From Roseicyclus sediminis (lineage in GTDB: Bacteria; Pseudomonadota; Alphaproteobacteria; Rhodobacterales; Rhodobacteraceae): a stretch of 64,000 bases of DNA. The stretch's first letter is position 1, and each line of letters starts with the position of its first letter. The translations under genes were made by a program, and so were the position numbers. Shown piece after piece: positions 40,039 to 47,303 of this stretch. The notes beneath the pieces are model-generated. The model saw only the letters and a program-made list of their open reading frames with translations. It was not told where the DNA came from and searched no databases. The DNA is taken from the NCBI RefSeq assembly GCF_025515305.1, contig NZ_JAOPHT010000002.1:310001-374000 (forward strand), written 5' to 3'.

Positions 40039-40204
40039 GACCGCTTTCGACCTCGAAGGTCACCTTCTGCTCATCGGCAAGGCCGGTCAGGCCGGCGCGC
40101 TCGACTGCGGAGATGTGGACGAACACGTCCCTGCCCCCGCTTTCAGGTTGGATGAAGCCGAAGCCTTTGGTGGTGTTGAACCATTTCACGGTGCCATTGG
40201 CCAT
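39998..40204 (-). CDS. Cold-shock protein (CspA family)
   Basis: A 68-residue single cold-shock domain: MANGTVKWFNTTKGFGFIQPE with RNP1 KGFGFI, and RNP2 VFVHI, ending VTFEVESGRDGRESATDL. It binds single-stranded nucleic acid and melts RNA structure. AGGAGACC precedes the ATG. The gene overlaps the start of the desaturase gene, so the two are likely one transcript. Confidence 0.95.
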   Translation of the reverse strand: MANGTVKWFNTTKGFGFIQPESGGRDVFVHISAVERAGLTGLADEQKVTFEVESGRDGRESATDLALV

Positions 40205-40677
40205 GTCCGTGGTCTCCTGTTTCCGTTCGCCGCCCGCAACACGCGGCGGCCAGGCAAAGTCAGTCCAGATCGATCAACTGAGAGCCGGATGAACGGAGGC
40301 AGCGGTTCGAAGAGAGCAACAATCGCCAAATGCATATGGGCGTTCGCCCGCACCTAAACAAGGGCCAAAGCACGCTTGATCTTCCGTGTTTCATCCCCAC
40401 TTGAGAAAGGCGTGACGGTTCGATGGCCCTTTCCGGGGCCCGGAGGACAGACCCGAGGCGCGCCTTCCCGGATCGAGGACCTCGGTTTCCCGCAGACACG
40501 CGGACGGGCGGCATCGGCCGCACGCCGCAGGCGGGACCGGATCCCTTCCCGGGTGTCCTTTCCATGGCGGGCGCGCCATCCAAGAACGTCACCTGCAACC
40601 GATCGTTTGTCCCGTTCCCCGGCCGCCTCCGCTGCCCCATGATCGGACAGCCAGGCCGAAGGCCGGAAGGAACCAAC
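40205..40677. other. Gene-free divergent region: cold-shock leader (left) and repeat-protein promoter (right)
   Basis: About 470 bases between the divergent csp and Cys-repeat genes. Near the csp start the minus strand can form a GCCGC/GCGGC hairpin (about 40229-40249), as expected of a structured cold-shock 5' leader. The segment 40310-40400 is AT-richer and likely carries the promoters. Open frames crossing it lack support. Confidence 0.45.
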
Positions 40678-41472
40678 TTGATCAACCCACCCAGACCCGC
40701 ACGGGCCCTTCGCCCGGCCCTCGCCTTCCTCATCTTCTGCCTCTTGGCGGTTCCCGCCGCCCCGGTCTCGGCCCAGGACGGAACCGGCGCCGTCCCCGAG
40801 AACGCAAGCGCCCGCGGCTTTGGCGGCGGCTGGGACTGCGACCTCGGCTACGGCGAGGAAAACGGCGCCTGCGTCGAGATCGACCTGCCCGAAAATGCCT
40901 ATGCGACCGGCCGTTCCTACGGGCCCGGCTGGGCCTGCAGACACGGCTTCAGGGAGCGTGACGGCACCTCCTGCGAGGAGATCTTCGTTCCCGAAAACGC
41001 CTTCCTGAATTCCTCGGGGCATGGCTGGACCTGCGCGCGCGGCTTCCGCGAGGCTCAGGATGCCTGCATCGAGATCGTCGTGCCCGAGAACGCCTACCTC
41101 ACCGAAGAGAACACCGGAACCGGCTGGCTGTGCGAACGTGGATATGTCGCCGTCGAAGGCCGCTGCGACCCCATCGCGGTCCCGGAAAACGGTTTCCTGA
41201 CCAATGCGCCGCGCGGGGCCTTGTGGGAATGCGAGCGCGGCTTCGTCCGCGACGGCGACCGATGCGACGCCATCTCCGTCCCGGAAAACGCCTATCTCGA
41301 CACCCGCTCGGGCGGGCCGGGCTGGCGCTGCGAACGCGGCTTCGAGGCGCGGGAGGAAACCTGCGTCCGTCTCATTGTGCCGGCCAACGCCCATCTCGAC
41401 CGGTCGGGAAACGGCTGGCAGTGCGACCGGAATTTCCAGTTGTCTGGCGGCCGCTGCGTCCTCGGGCGCTGA
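40678..41472 (+). CDS. Secreted protein built of seven Cys-pair repeats (PENA repeats)
   Basis: A 264-residue exported protein. A signal peptide (RALRPALAFLIFCLLAVPAAPVSA) is followed by seven tandem repeats of about 33 residues with consensus VPENAYL(x5-9)GxGWxCxRGF(x6)CxxI. Each unit has one Trp and two Cys eight or nine residues apart, probably a small disulfide-closed fold; the last unit lacks the trailing linker. The TTG at 40678 was chosen for its GGAAGG site 7 bases upstream; an ATG at 40639 is an alternative. Similar VPxNAxL...GWxCxRGY units occur in other proteobacterial secreted proteins of unknown role. A binding or envelope function is inference. Confidence 0.85.
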   Translation: MINPPRPARALRPALAFLIFCLLAVPAAPVSAQDGTGAVPENASARGFGGGWDCDLGYGEENGACVEIDLPENAYATGRSYGPGWACRHGFRERDGTSCEEIFVPENAFLNSSGHGWTCARGFREAQDACIEIVVPENAYLTEENTGTGWLCERGYVAVEGRCDPIAVPENGFLTNAPRGALWECERGFVRDGDRCDAISVPENAYLDTRSGGPGWRCERGFEAREETCVRLIVPANAHLDRSGNGWQCDRNFQLSGGRCVLGR

Positions 41473-41573
41473 GACGGCACGCGACGCAAAACCCGGGCCA
41501 TCCGCCCAAACGCGACCCCGATCTCCGTGCCCCCGTCGGTGCGGCGACAGCGACCCAAAACGAGGAAGACACC

Positions 41574-41789
41574 ATGAACGATCAGATCGAAGCGACCATG
41601 TCCATCGCCAAAGCCTGCGGCGACGTCGCCCGGATGCGCACCTGCCTGCGCTGCCGTGCGGAATTCCCCAGCGAGGGCTTCGGCGAACGCGTGTGCCGCA
41701 AGTGCAAGTCCTCCTCCACATGGCGCAGTGCGGCGCCGCACAGCGGCGGACACGGTACCAAACGCAGCCGGTCGGGCGGTTCCTCCTAG
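41574..41789 (+). CDS. Zinc-ribbon mini-protein
   Basis: A 71-residue protein with CLRC-(14)-CRKC, a compact zinc-ribbon or treble-clef pattern (CLRCRAEFPSEGFGERVCRKC), followed by a Ser/Arg/Gly-rich tail. GAGGAAG lies upstream of the ATG at 41574. It is 101 bases downstream of the Cys-repeat gene. Proteins of this size and pattern often bind nucleic acid or other proteins; the exact role is unknown. Confidence 0.75.
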   Translation: MNDQIEATMSIAKACGDVARMRTCLRCRAEFPSEGFGERVCRKCKSSSTWRSAAPHSGGHGTKRSRSGGSS

Positions 41790-41805
41790 GGCCGGAGCAC
41801 CGGCC
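41790..41805 (+). terminator. GC hairpin directly after the zinc-ribbon gene
   Basis: GGCCGG-AGCA-CCGGCC begins at the base after the TAG stop. A six-pair GC stem with a four-base loop is consistent with termination; there is no T-tract. Confidence 0.55.
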
Positions 41806-42140
41806 GCGAGGGGAGCGTCCCCGACGGCATGGCGGGACGCGCTGGCGTCTTGCCGTGAGACTGGTTCATCCAGCCCCGCGATCTCGTTCTGACGGCGCCT
41901 TGAGGTGCCCGACACGCGCACAGGTCACGCCAGGGTCTTGCCGACGCCCTGGCAGGCGCATCGGCAAGACCGTGAACGCGCGAAATCATCCTCCGCCACC
42001 CACGCCCGTCGCAGACGTGCCCGATTTTCCGACATGCGAACCGCATTGCGGTGCATTTTTCGGCGTTGCCCGGCATCGCGGCCCACCGGGACCGACAGCG
42101 CTTTTGACACCGTCGCGTCGCCTCACCCAACGATGGGAAG
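41806..42140 (+). other. Hairpin-rich gene-free segment before the riboswitch
   Basis: No gene is supported. Two further inverted repeats stand out: GCGTCCC/GGGACGC (41815-41821 with 41834-41840), and an 11-base perfect pair, GGTCTTGCCGA at 41934-41944 with TCGGCAAGACC at 41961-41971, around a 16-base loop that itself has GCC/GGC arms. A third GTCTTGCCG copy occurs near 41847. The promoter of the riboswitch-led operon should lie in the AT-richer part near 42020-42120 (TGCATTTTTCGG, CTTTTGACACC). Confidence 0.55.
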
Positions 42141-42259
42141 CGCAGAGCATTTAGGGTTCCGCCCGGACGCCACGTTCCGGGGCCTGGTCCGAGAAATGCA
42201 GCCGGCCGGCAAATTCCGGCGCGGTACACGGCGGGCCAAAATCCCGGGAGAGCACTGCG
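42141..42259 (+). promoter_or_regulatory. Guanidine-I (ykkC class) riboswitch
   Basis: The segment carries the consensus blocks of the ykkC/guanidine-I aptamer in the right order: TAGGGTTCCG (42152-42161), CTGGTCCGAGA (42184-42194), ACACGGCGGG (42226-42235) and AAAATCCCGGGAGAG (42238-42252). Closing stem P1 is CGCAG (42141-42145) with CTGCG (42255-42259). It lies about 78 bases before the binding-protein ATG. The intervening sequence has TCCGATCGGA overlapping the GGAGG ribosome site (42324-42328), so translational control is possible. Guanidinium binding would switch on the importer genes that follow. Confidence 0.95.
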
Positions 42260-42337
42260 ACACCAGTTCGGCCGCTCCCGCCATCCCCGCAGCTTTCGGT
42301 CGGACGTCATATTGGATCCGATCGGAGGAACCGCCTG

Positions 42338-43402
42338 ATGACCAGACTTGCACTCGCCACCACGACGGCTCTCAGCCTTGCCCTCGTCCCGGGCTTCGCC
42401 ACCGCGCAGGACCGCACGGAATTCCGCGTCGCATGGTCGATCTATGTGGGCTGGATGCCCTGGGGCTACCTTGAGGACAGCGGCATCATGGACCGCTGGG
42501 CCGAACGCTACGGGATCGATGTCGAGATCGTGCAGATCAACGATTACGTGGAATCGATCAACCTCTACACCGCCGGCGAATTCGACGGGGTCAGCGCGAC
42601 GAACATGGACACCCTGTCGATCCCGGCGGGTTCGGGCGTCGACACCACCGCGCTGATCGTCGGCGATTTCTCGAACGGCAATGACGCGGTGATCCTCAAG
42701 GGCGAAGGCACGCTCGAAAGCCTCGCGGGGATGCCCGTCAACCTCGTGGAACTCTCGGTTTCGCACTACCTGCTCGCCCGCGCGCTCGACAGCGTGGGGC
42801 TGGCCGAGCGCGACCTCGCGGGCGTCGTGAACACCTCGGACGCGGACATGATCGCGGCCTTCCAGACCGACGACGTGCAGGCGGTGGTGACGTGGAACCC
42901 GCTGGTCTCGACCATCGCCGAGGACCCCGAAGCGAACATCCTGTTCACCTCGGCCGACATCCCCGGCGAGATCATCGACATGATGGTGGTCAACACCGAG
43001 GTGCTGGAGGCCAACCCCGATTTCGGCCGCGCGCTGGTCGGCGCATGGTACGAGCTCATGGCCATCATGTCGTCGGACACCGAGGAAGGCATCGCCGCGC
43101 GGACCGCCATGGCCGAGGCGTCGGGGACCGACCTTGCGGGTTACGACGCGCAACTCGCCTCGACCGAGATGTTCTGGGATCCCGCCGATGCCGTCGCCTT
43201 CGTCGAAAGCGGCGCCCTGCCCGACACCATGGTCAACGTGGCCGAGTTCCTGTTCGACCAGGGCATCCTCGGGGAAGGCGCGCCAAGCGCGGACTTCGTG
43301 GGCGTGGCCTATCCCGATGGCTCGATCACAGGGGACCCCGGCAACGTCCAGCTGCGTTTCGACACCAGCTTCATGCGGATGGCGGCCGAAGACGGGCTCT
43401 GA
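42338..43402 (+). CDS. Guanidine (formerly 'urea carboxylase-region') ABC transporter binding protein
   Basis: A 354-residue periplasmic binding protein with a signal peptide (RLALATTTALSLALVPGFATAQ). The mature part starts FRVAWSIYVGWMPWGYLEDSGIMDRWAERYGIDVEIVQINDYVESINLYTAG, matching the family long annotated as the putative urea transporter receptor of urea-carboxylase loci (TIGR03427), now linked to guanidine. It is the first gene after a guanidine-I riboswitch and is followed by a permease and ATPase, so guanidinium uptake is the natural reading. GGAGGAA precedes the ATG. Confidence 0.92.
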   Translation: MTRLALATTTALSLALVPGFATAQDRTEFRVAWSIYVGWMPWGYLEDSGIMDRWAERYGIDVEIVQINDYVESINLYTAGEFDGVSATNMDTLSIPAGSGVDTTALIVGDFSNGNDAVILKGEGTLESLAGMPVNLVELSVSHYLLARALDSVGLAERDLAGVVNTSDADMIAAFQTDDVQAVVTWNPLVSTIAEDPEANILFTSADIPGEIIDMMVVNTEVLEANPDFGRALVGAWYELMAIMSSDTEEGIAARTAMAEASGTDLAGYDAQLASTEMFWDPADAVAFVESGALPDTMVNVAEFLFDQGILGEGAPSADFVGVAYPDGSITGDPGNVQLRFDTSFMRMAAEDGL

Positions 43403-43429
43403 CGGCACGCAACCGGCGAGGGCGGCGCG

Positions 43430-44242
43430 ATGCGCTGGATCAACCGAAACCCGGGGCGGCTGGCCAGCGTCGTGCTGGCCGCCCTGCCCTTCGTCCTCGT
43501 GGCGCTCGTCTATTCCGCCGGTTCTGCCGCGCGGCTGGCCGAGAACCCGCAGGACCGGATCCTGCCGGCCCCCTCGGCGCTGTTCGAGACGACGATCCGC
43601 CTCTTGACCGAACCCGACAGGCGGTCGGGCGAGATCCTGTTCTGGAGCGATACCGCCTCCAGCCTGACGCTTCTGGCAAGCGGCGTCGGCATCGCGGCCC
43701 TGATCGGGCTGAGCCTCGGGCTCGCCATCGGGCTCGTTCCCATGGTTCGCCGGACATTGCAGGGCTTTGTCGCGGTGGTGTCGATGATCCCGCCGCTCGC
43801 CGTGCTGCCGATCCTGTTCATCACGCTCGGCGTGGGCGATGCCGCCAAGGTCGCGCTCATCGCCATCGGCATCACGCCCTTCCTGATCCGCGACCTGTCC
43901 GCCCGCACGCTGGAGTTGCCGCAGGAGCAGATCGTGAAGGCGCAGACGCTCGGCGCCTCGTCCCTCTCCATCGCCCTTTCGGTCGCCCTGCCGCAGATCA
44001 TGCCGCGCCTGATCTCCGCGGTGCGCCTGTCGCTCGGACCCGCATGGCTGTTCCTGATCGCCGCCGAGGCCGTGGCCTCCGACAGCGGGCTCGGCTACCG
44101 CGTCTTCCTCGTCCGGCGTTTCCTCGCGATGGACGTGATCCTGAATTACGTCGCCTGGATCACGCTGCTGGCTTTCCTGATCGACTGGGCGCTCGCGCGG
44201 GCGTCGCGCTATTTCTACCCTTGGGCCGAGGTTCGGTCATGA
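43430..44242 (+). CDS. Guanidine ABC transporter permease
   Basis: A 270-residue inner-membrane protein of the NitT/TauT-type permease family with about six helices. The EAA loop is visible in VKAQTLGASSLSIALSVALPQIMPRLISAVRLSL, preceded by SMIPPLAVLPILFITLGVGDAAKV, the usual block of this family. It starts 27 bases after the binding-protein gene and overlaps the ATPase start by 4 bases (ATGA). Confidence 0.92.
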   Translation: MRWINRNPGRLASVVLAALPFVLVALVYSAGSAARLAENPQDRILPAPSALFETTIRLLTEPDRRSGEILFWSDTASSLTLLASGVGIAALIGLSLGLAIGLVPMVRRTLQGFVAVVSMIPPLAVLPILFITLGVGDAAKVALIAIGITPFLIRDLSARTLELPQEQIVKAQTLGASSLSIALSVALPQIMPRLISAVRLSLGPAWLFLIAAEAVASDSGLGYRVFLVRRFLAMDVILNYVAWITLLAFLIDWALARASRYFYPWAEVRS

Positions 44243-45006
44243 GCTTCGTGGAAGTGGAAAACCTGTTTCACGCCTATGGCGGCAGGCCGATCCTCGAACG
44301 CGTCTCGCTTTCGGCGGAGGAAGGCGAATTCGTCTCGATCGTGGGGGCCTCGGGCTGCGGAAAATCGACCTTCCTGCGCCTCCTCCTCGACCAGGAACGT
44401 CCCGAGCGCGGCGAGATCTACGTCGACGGCGACCCCCTGCAGGGCGAGCCGAGCCGGTCGCGCGGCATCGTGTTCCAGCGCTACTCGGTCTTTCCGCACC
44501 TGACGGTGCGCGACAACATCGTTGCGGCCGAGGCGCTGTCGCGTCCGCTGGGGCGGCTGTTCGGCAACATAAGGCGCGCCGCCCGCGCCCGCGCCGACGC
44601 GACGCTGGAGCGGATCGGCCTCGGGCACGTGGCCGGCCAGTATCCTTCCGCGCTTTCGGGCGGGATGCAGCAGCGCCTCGCCATCGCCCAGGCGCTTGCG
44701 GGCAAGCCCCGCATCCTGCTGCTCGACGAGCCCTTCGGCGCGCTCGACCCCGGCACGCGGGAACAGATGCACGCCTTCCTGCAGGAGCTGCGCGCCGAGA
44801 CCGGGATGACCGTCTTCATGGTGACCCATGACCTGCCCGAGGCCTTCAAGCTCGGCGACCGGGTCATCGTCTTCGACAAGGTCCGCTGGGACCCGCACGA
44901 TCCCGCAGCCTACGGGGCGACCATCACCTACGATTTCGACGCCCGGAACGGCGGCATCCCCTACCAACTGCAAAAGGACGAGATCCATGGCCTTGCAGAG
45001 AGCTAG
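44239..45006 (+). CDS. Guanidine ABC transporter ATP-binding protein
   Basis: A 255-residue ATPase of the NitT/TauT class. Walker A is GASGCGKST, the signature LSGGMQQRLAIAQAL, Walker B ILLLDEPFGALD, with the switch His in MVTHDLPEAF. A C-terminal tail of about 40 residues follows (VRWDPHDPAAYGATITYDF), longer than in TauB. Translationally coupled to the permease. Its stop is 4 bases from the stop of a convergent minus-strand gene. Confidence 0.93.
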   Translation: MSFVEVENLFHAYGGRPILERVSLSAEEGEFVSIVGASGCGKSTFLRLLLDQERPERGEIYVDGDPLQGEPSRSRGIVFQRYSVFPHLTVRDNIVAAEALSRPLGRLFGNIRRAARARADATLERIGLGHVAGQYPSALSGGMQQRLAIAQALAGKPRILLLDEPFGALDPGTREQMHAFLQELRAETGMTVFMVTHDLPEAFKLGDRVIVFDKVRWDPHDPAAYGATITYDFDARNGGIPYQLQKDEIHGLAES

Positions 45007-45010
45007 TGGC

Positions 45011-45322
45011 TCAGATCCAGTCGACCGGCGTGCCCGGTGGGGCAAGACCGATCACCCTCAACCGGTCGGAACGCACCTCGCCCGGCACATGGATGGCACG
45101 GAGCACGGCGAGAATTTCCTCCCTCTCTGTCGCGGTGTCCGGAAGGATGTCCACGTGAACCAGGTCGTGAAAGCCACCCGCGCGCAGGTGATGGTGCCAC
45201 TCCCGTTCTGGTCCATGCGTGTGGCCGTTTGCACTCAGAGACGTCCACCGGGGCCGCGGGTTCCGCGCCGCCATGGTGGCGCAAAGCTCGGACCACTTGG
45301 TGTCGTTCATCAGCCGCTCCAT
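45011..45322 (-). CDS. Small hypothetical protein (DUF6678-like) on the opposite strand
   Basis: A 103-residue soluble protein: MNDTKWSELCATMAARNPRPRWTSLS, then EREWHHHLRAGGFHDLVHVDI and a C-terminal EEILAVLRAIHVPGEV. The pattern resembles small DUF6678-type proteins, recalled rather than searched. GGAGGGG lies before the ATG at 45322. It sits between the guanidine ATPase and the hydrolase genes but reads against them, so it looks like an inserted gene or an independent small cistron. Function unknown. Confidence 0.65.
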   Translation of the reverse strand: MERLMNDTKWSELCATMAARNPRPRWTSLSANGHTHGPEREWHHHLRAGGFHDLVHVDILPDTATEREEILAVLRAIHVPGEVRSDRLRVIGLAPPGTPVDWI

Positions 45323-45391
45323 CGCATCACCCCTCCGGCAGGCCGGCCCGTTGCCAGCGCCAATTCCTAACCGAAAGACAAGAGCACGCCC

Positions 45392-46636
45392 ATGTTTTAT
45401 GCGCCCACCGACCGAACCCGGTCACGCCATCCAGCCGATCTCCAAGGCGAGCGCCGACGCGCCCATCACCCCGACCTGACGAAACTGCAGGGCTGGCGGA
45501 GCATGCGCGCGGAGGCCGGCATCCCCGAGGGCCGCTGGGACGAGGAGCGCCGCTGGGCGCTGCGCATGGGCCTGACCGGCGCGGAGTCGATCGAGGACAA
45601 GTCGATCCCCACCTTTGCGCGCGGCGAGCTTCCGCATTACGCGGGGATAAACACCTTCCTCAAGGCGCCCTACGCGGAGGACGTGCTGGAGGTCGCCAAT
45701 TACGACGCGACGGTCCTCGGTATCCCCTTCGACGGCGGCACCACCTACCGCCCCGGCACCCGTTTCGGGCCGCAGGGCGTGCGGAAGATCTCGGCGCTCT
45801 ACACGCCCTACAACTACGAGATGGCCGTCGACCTGCGCGAGCAGATGACGCTCTGCGACGCGGGCGACGTGTTCACGATCCCAGCCAACATCGAGAAGAG
45901 CTTCGACCAGATCAGCCGGGCGGTCAGCCACGTGTTCTCGTCGGGCAGCTTCCCGGTGATGATCGGCGGCGACCATTCGATCGGCTTCCCCTGCGTGCGT
46001 GGCATCGCCGAATGCACCTCCAAGACCATCGGCATCGTGCATTTCGACCGTCACGCCGACATCCAGGAGAAGGACCTGGATGAACGCATGCACACAACCC
46101 CCTGGTTTCACTCGACGAACCTGCCGAACGTGCCGGCCAAGAACCTCGTGCAGGTCGGCATCGGCGGCTGGCAGGTCCCGCGCGAGGCGGTGAAGGTCGC
46201 CCGCGAGCGCGAGACCAACATCATCACCATGTCCGACATGGAGCGCATGGGCATCGACAAGACCGCCGAGATGGCGCTCGAGATGGCGTGGGACGGGGCC
46301 GACATGGTCTACATGTCCTTCGACATCGACTCGATCGATTGCGGTTTCGTTCCCGGCACCGGCTGGCCCGAACCCGGCGGCTTCCTTCCGCGCGAGGCGC
46401 TGGCGCTTGCCTCCAAGGTCGCGGCCGAGGGGCTGTGCGGCATGGAACTCGTCGAGGTCTCGCCCCCCTACGACACCTCGGACATCACCGCGCTGATGGG
46501 GACGCGGGTGATCGTGGATGTCCTCGGCTCCATGGTGGCGGCGGGCAAGATGGGCGCGCACAAGCGCCATATCGACAAGCCGGTGACGATCCCGCACGGA
46601 GACTTCGAGGGACGGAGGTGGTCCAATGCCCCATGA
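45392..46636 (+). CDS. gdmH: Nickel-dependent guanidine hydrolase (GdmH-like, arginase/agmatinase superfamily)
   Basis: A 414-residue ureohydrolase-fold enzyme, predicted to convert guanidine to urea and ammonia. The metal ligands are all present: H195 (GGDHSIG), D219, H221, D223 (HFDRHADIQ), D311 and D313 (SFDIDSID). Two sites differ from agmatinases as in cyanobacterial GdmH: GGTTYRPG at 115-122, and Trp325 in PGTGWPEPGG, where agmatinases usually have PGTGTP. Length is close to Synechocystis GdmH (about 390). The N-terminus is uncertain: the first 30 codons have poor GC3, while the frame from ATG 45399 has typical codons and would join this frame if one C were missing near 45470; ATG 45503 is a further option. 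Confidence 0.88.
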   Translation: MFYAPTDRTRSRHPADLQGERRRAHHPDLTKLQGWRSMRAEAGIPEGRWDEERRWALRMGLTGAESIEDKSIPTFARGELPHYAGINTFLKAPYAEDVLEVANYDATVLGIPFDGGTTYRPGTRFGPQGVRKISALYTPYNYEMAVDLREQMTLCDAGDVFTIPANIEKSFDQISRAVSHVFSSGSFPVMIGGDHSIGFPCVRGIAECTSKTIGIVHFDRHADIQEKDLDERMHTTPWFHSTNLPNVPAKNLVQVGIGGWQVPREAVKVARERETNIITMSDMERMGIDKTAEMALEMAWDGADMVYMSFDIDSIDCGFVPGTGWPEPGGFLPREALALASKVAAEGLCGMELVEVSPPYDTSDITALMGTRVIVDVLGSMVAAGKMGAHKRHIDKPVTIPHGDFEGRRWSNAP

Positions 46637-47063
46637 TCACCACGACCATCATCACGATCATCACCATCACGGTCACAACCACAATCACCACCATCCCGAC
46701 CACCTGCATTCGCACCTGACCCCCGAGGACGAGGCGGCGGACCTTCAGGTCCTGACGGCGCAGTTCATCGACGGCTTCGTTCAGGCCCGCGACAAGGCCG
46801 CGTATCTGAAGCTGGCGGGCGTGCCGCTGGAACGGCCCGGCAAGGCCGGTCCCAGCACGCTGAAGCTGGTGGACGTGGAACTGAAGACCGAATGGCAGGT
46901 CGGTACCGCCTCGCCGTCCTTCGGCACGCGGGAACTCAGCTACCTGCCCTTCCCCGGCGAGATGGTCCGGGAACGCACCAACATGTCGCTCGTCTACGTC
47001 TCGCTCGACGAGAAGGACAAGCTCGATATCCGCGATTTTCTCGCATCCCGTGAAAGGAATTGA
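46626..47063 (+). CDS. Histidine-rich protein, candidate nickel chaperone for GdmH
   Basis: A 145-residue protein whose first 31 residues include 18 histidines (HDHHDHHHDHHHHGHNHNHHH), a metal-binding tail of the type seen in nickel chaperones (HypB, UreE, SlyD). The remaining 110 residues (LQVLTAQFIDGFVQARDKAAYLKLAGVPLE, then TLKLVDVELKTEWQVG and ELSYLPFPGEMVRERTNMSLVYVSL) form a domain I do not recognise. It overlaps the end of the hydrolase gene by 11 bases, with GGAGGTGG upstream. Since GdmH needs nickel, a delivery or storage role is a good inference; it is not a HypA or HypB homologue. Confidence 0.85.
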   Translation: MPHDHHDHHHDHHHHGHNHNHHHPDHLHSHLTPEDEAADLQVLTAQFIDGFVQARDKAAYLKLAGVPLERPGKAGPSTLKLVDVELKTEWQVGTASPSFGTRELSYLPFPGEMVRERTNMSLVYVSLDEKDKLDIRDFLASRERN

Positions 47064-47066
47064 CCG

Positions 47067-47240
47067 ATGATGACCCGTATCGCAATCGCCTCGGGCGCAG
47101 CCCTCGCCGCCCTGCCCGCCGCAGCCCACGAAGCCGGGGGCGTTGTCCACATCCACCCGCACGGCACGGAGGCGCTTCTTGCCCTGGCCACCGTGTTCGC
47201 GGCCTTCCTTCTGTGGCGGTCCTCGCGCAACAAGCGCTGA
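47067..47240 (+). CDS. Tiny His-containing membrane peptide at the end of the guanidine operon
   Basis: A 57-residue protein: an N-terminal hydrophobic segment ending in AAA (probable signal peptide, TRIAIASGAALAALPAAA), then a short HEAGGVVHIHPHG segment with four histidines, a membrane helix (LLALATVFAAFLLW) and a basic tail RSSRNKR. The start codons ATGATG follow the His-rich gene stop by 3 bases. The exposed His cluster suggests metal binding at the membrane or periplasm. The family is unknown; a role in nickel supply is inference from context. Confidence 0.75.
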   Translation: MMTRIAIASGAALAALPAAAHEAGGVVHIHPHGTEALLALATVFAAFLLWRSSRNKR

Positions 47241-47255
47241 TCCCGGCCTGATTGC

Positions 47256-47285
47256 CCGCACCGGTCCCGCAGGGCGCCGGTGCGG
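47256..47285. terminator. Bidirectional hairpin between the guanidine operon and the convergent CaiD-like gene
   Basis: CCGCACCGG (47256-47264) pairs exactly with CCGGTGCGG (47277-47285), with CCC/GGG able to pair inside the 12-base loop. It lies 16 bases after the last guanidine-operon stop and 19 bases after the opposing hydratase stop, so it probably serves both. Confidence 0.65.
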
Positions 47286-47303
47286 CGCGGCCAGCTGGCC
47301 CGT

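Noticed and set aside
40354-41721. Long minus-strand frame opposite the Cys-repeat protein
   Set aside because: Its internal periodicity simply mirrors the repeats on the plus strand, which has the signal peptide, ribosome site and conserved cysteines.
44239-47240. Reading the ABC importer and ureohydrolase as polyamine/agmatine uptake and agmatinase
   Set aside because: The upstream aptamer is of the guanidine-I type, the receptor belongs to the guanidine-linked family, and the enzyme has GTGWPEPGG instead of the agmatinase GTGTP.
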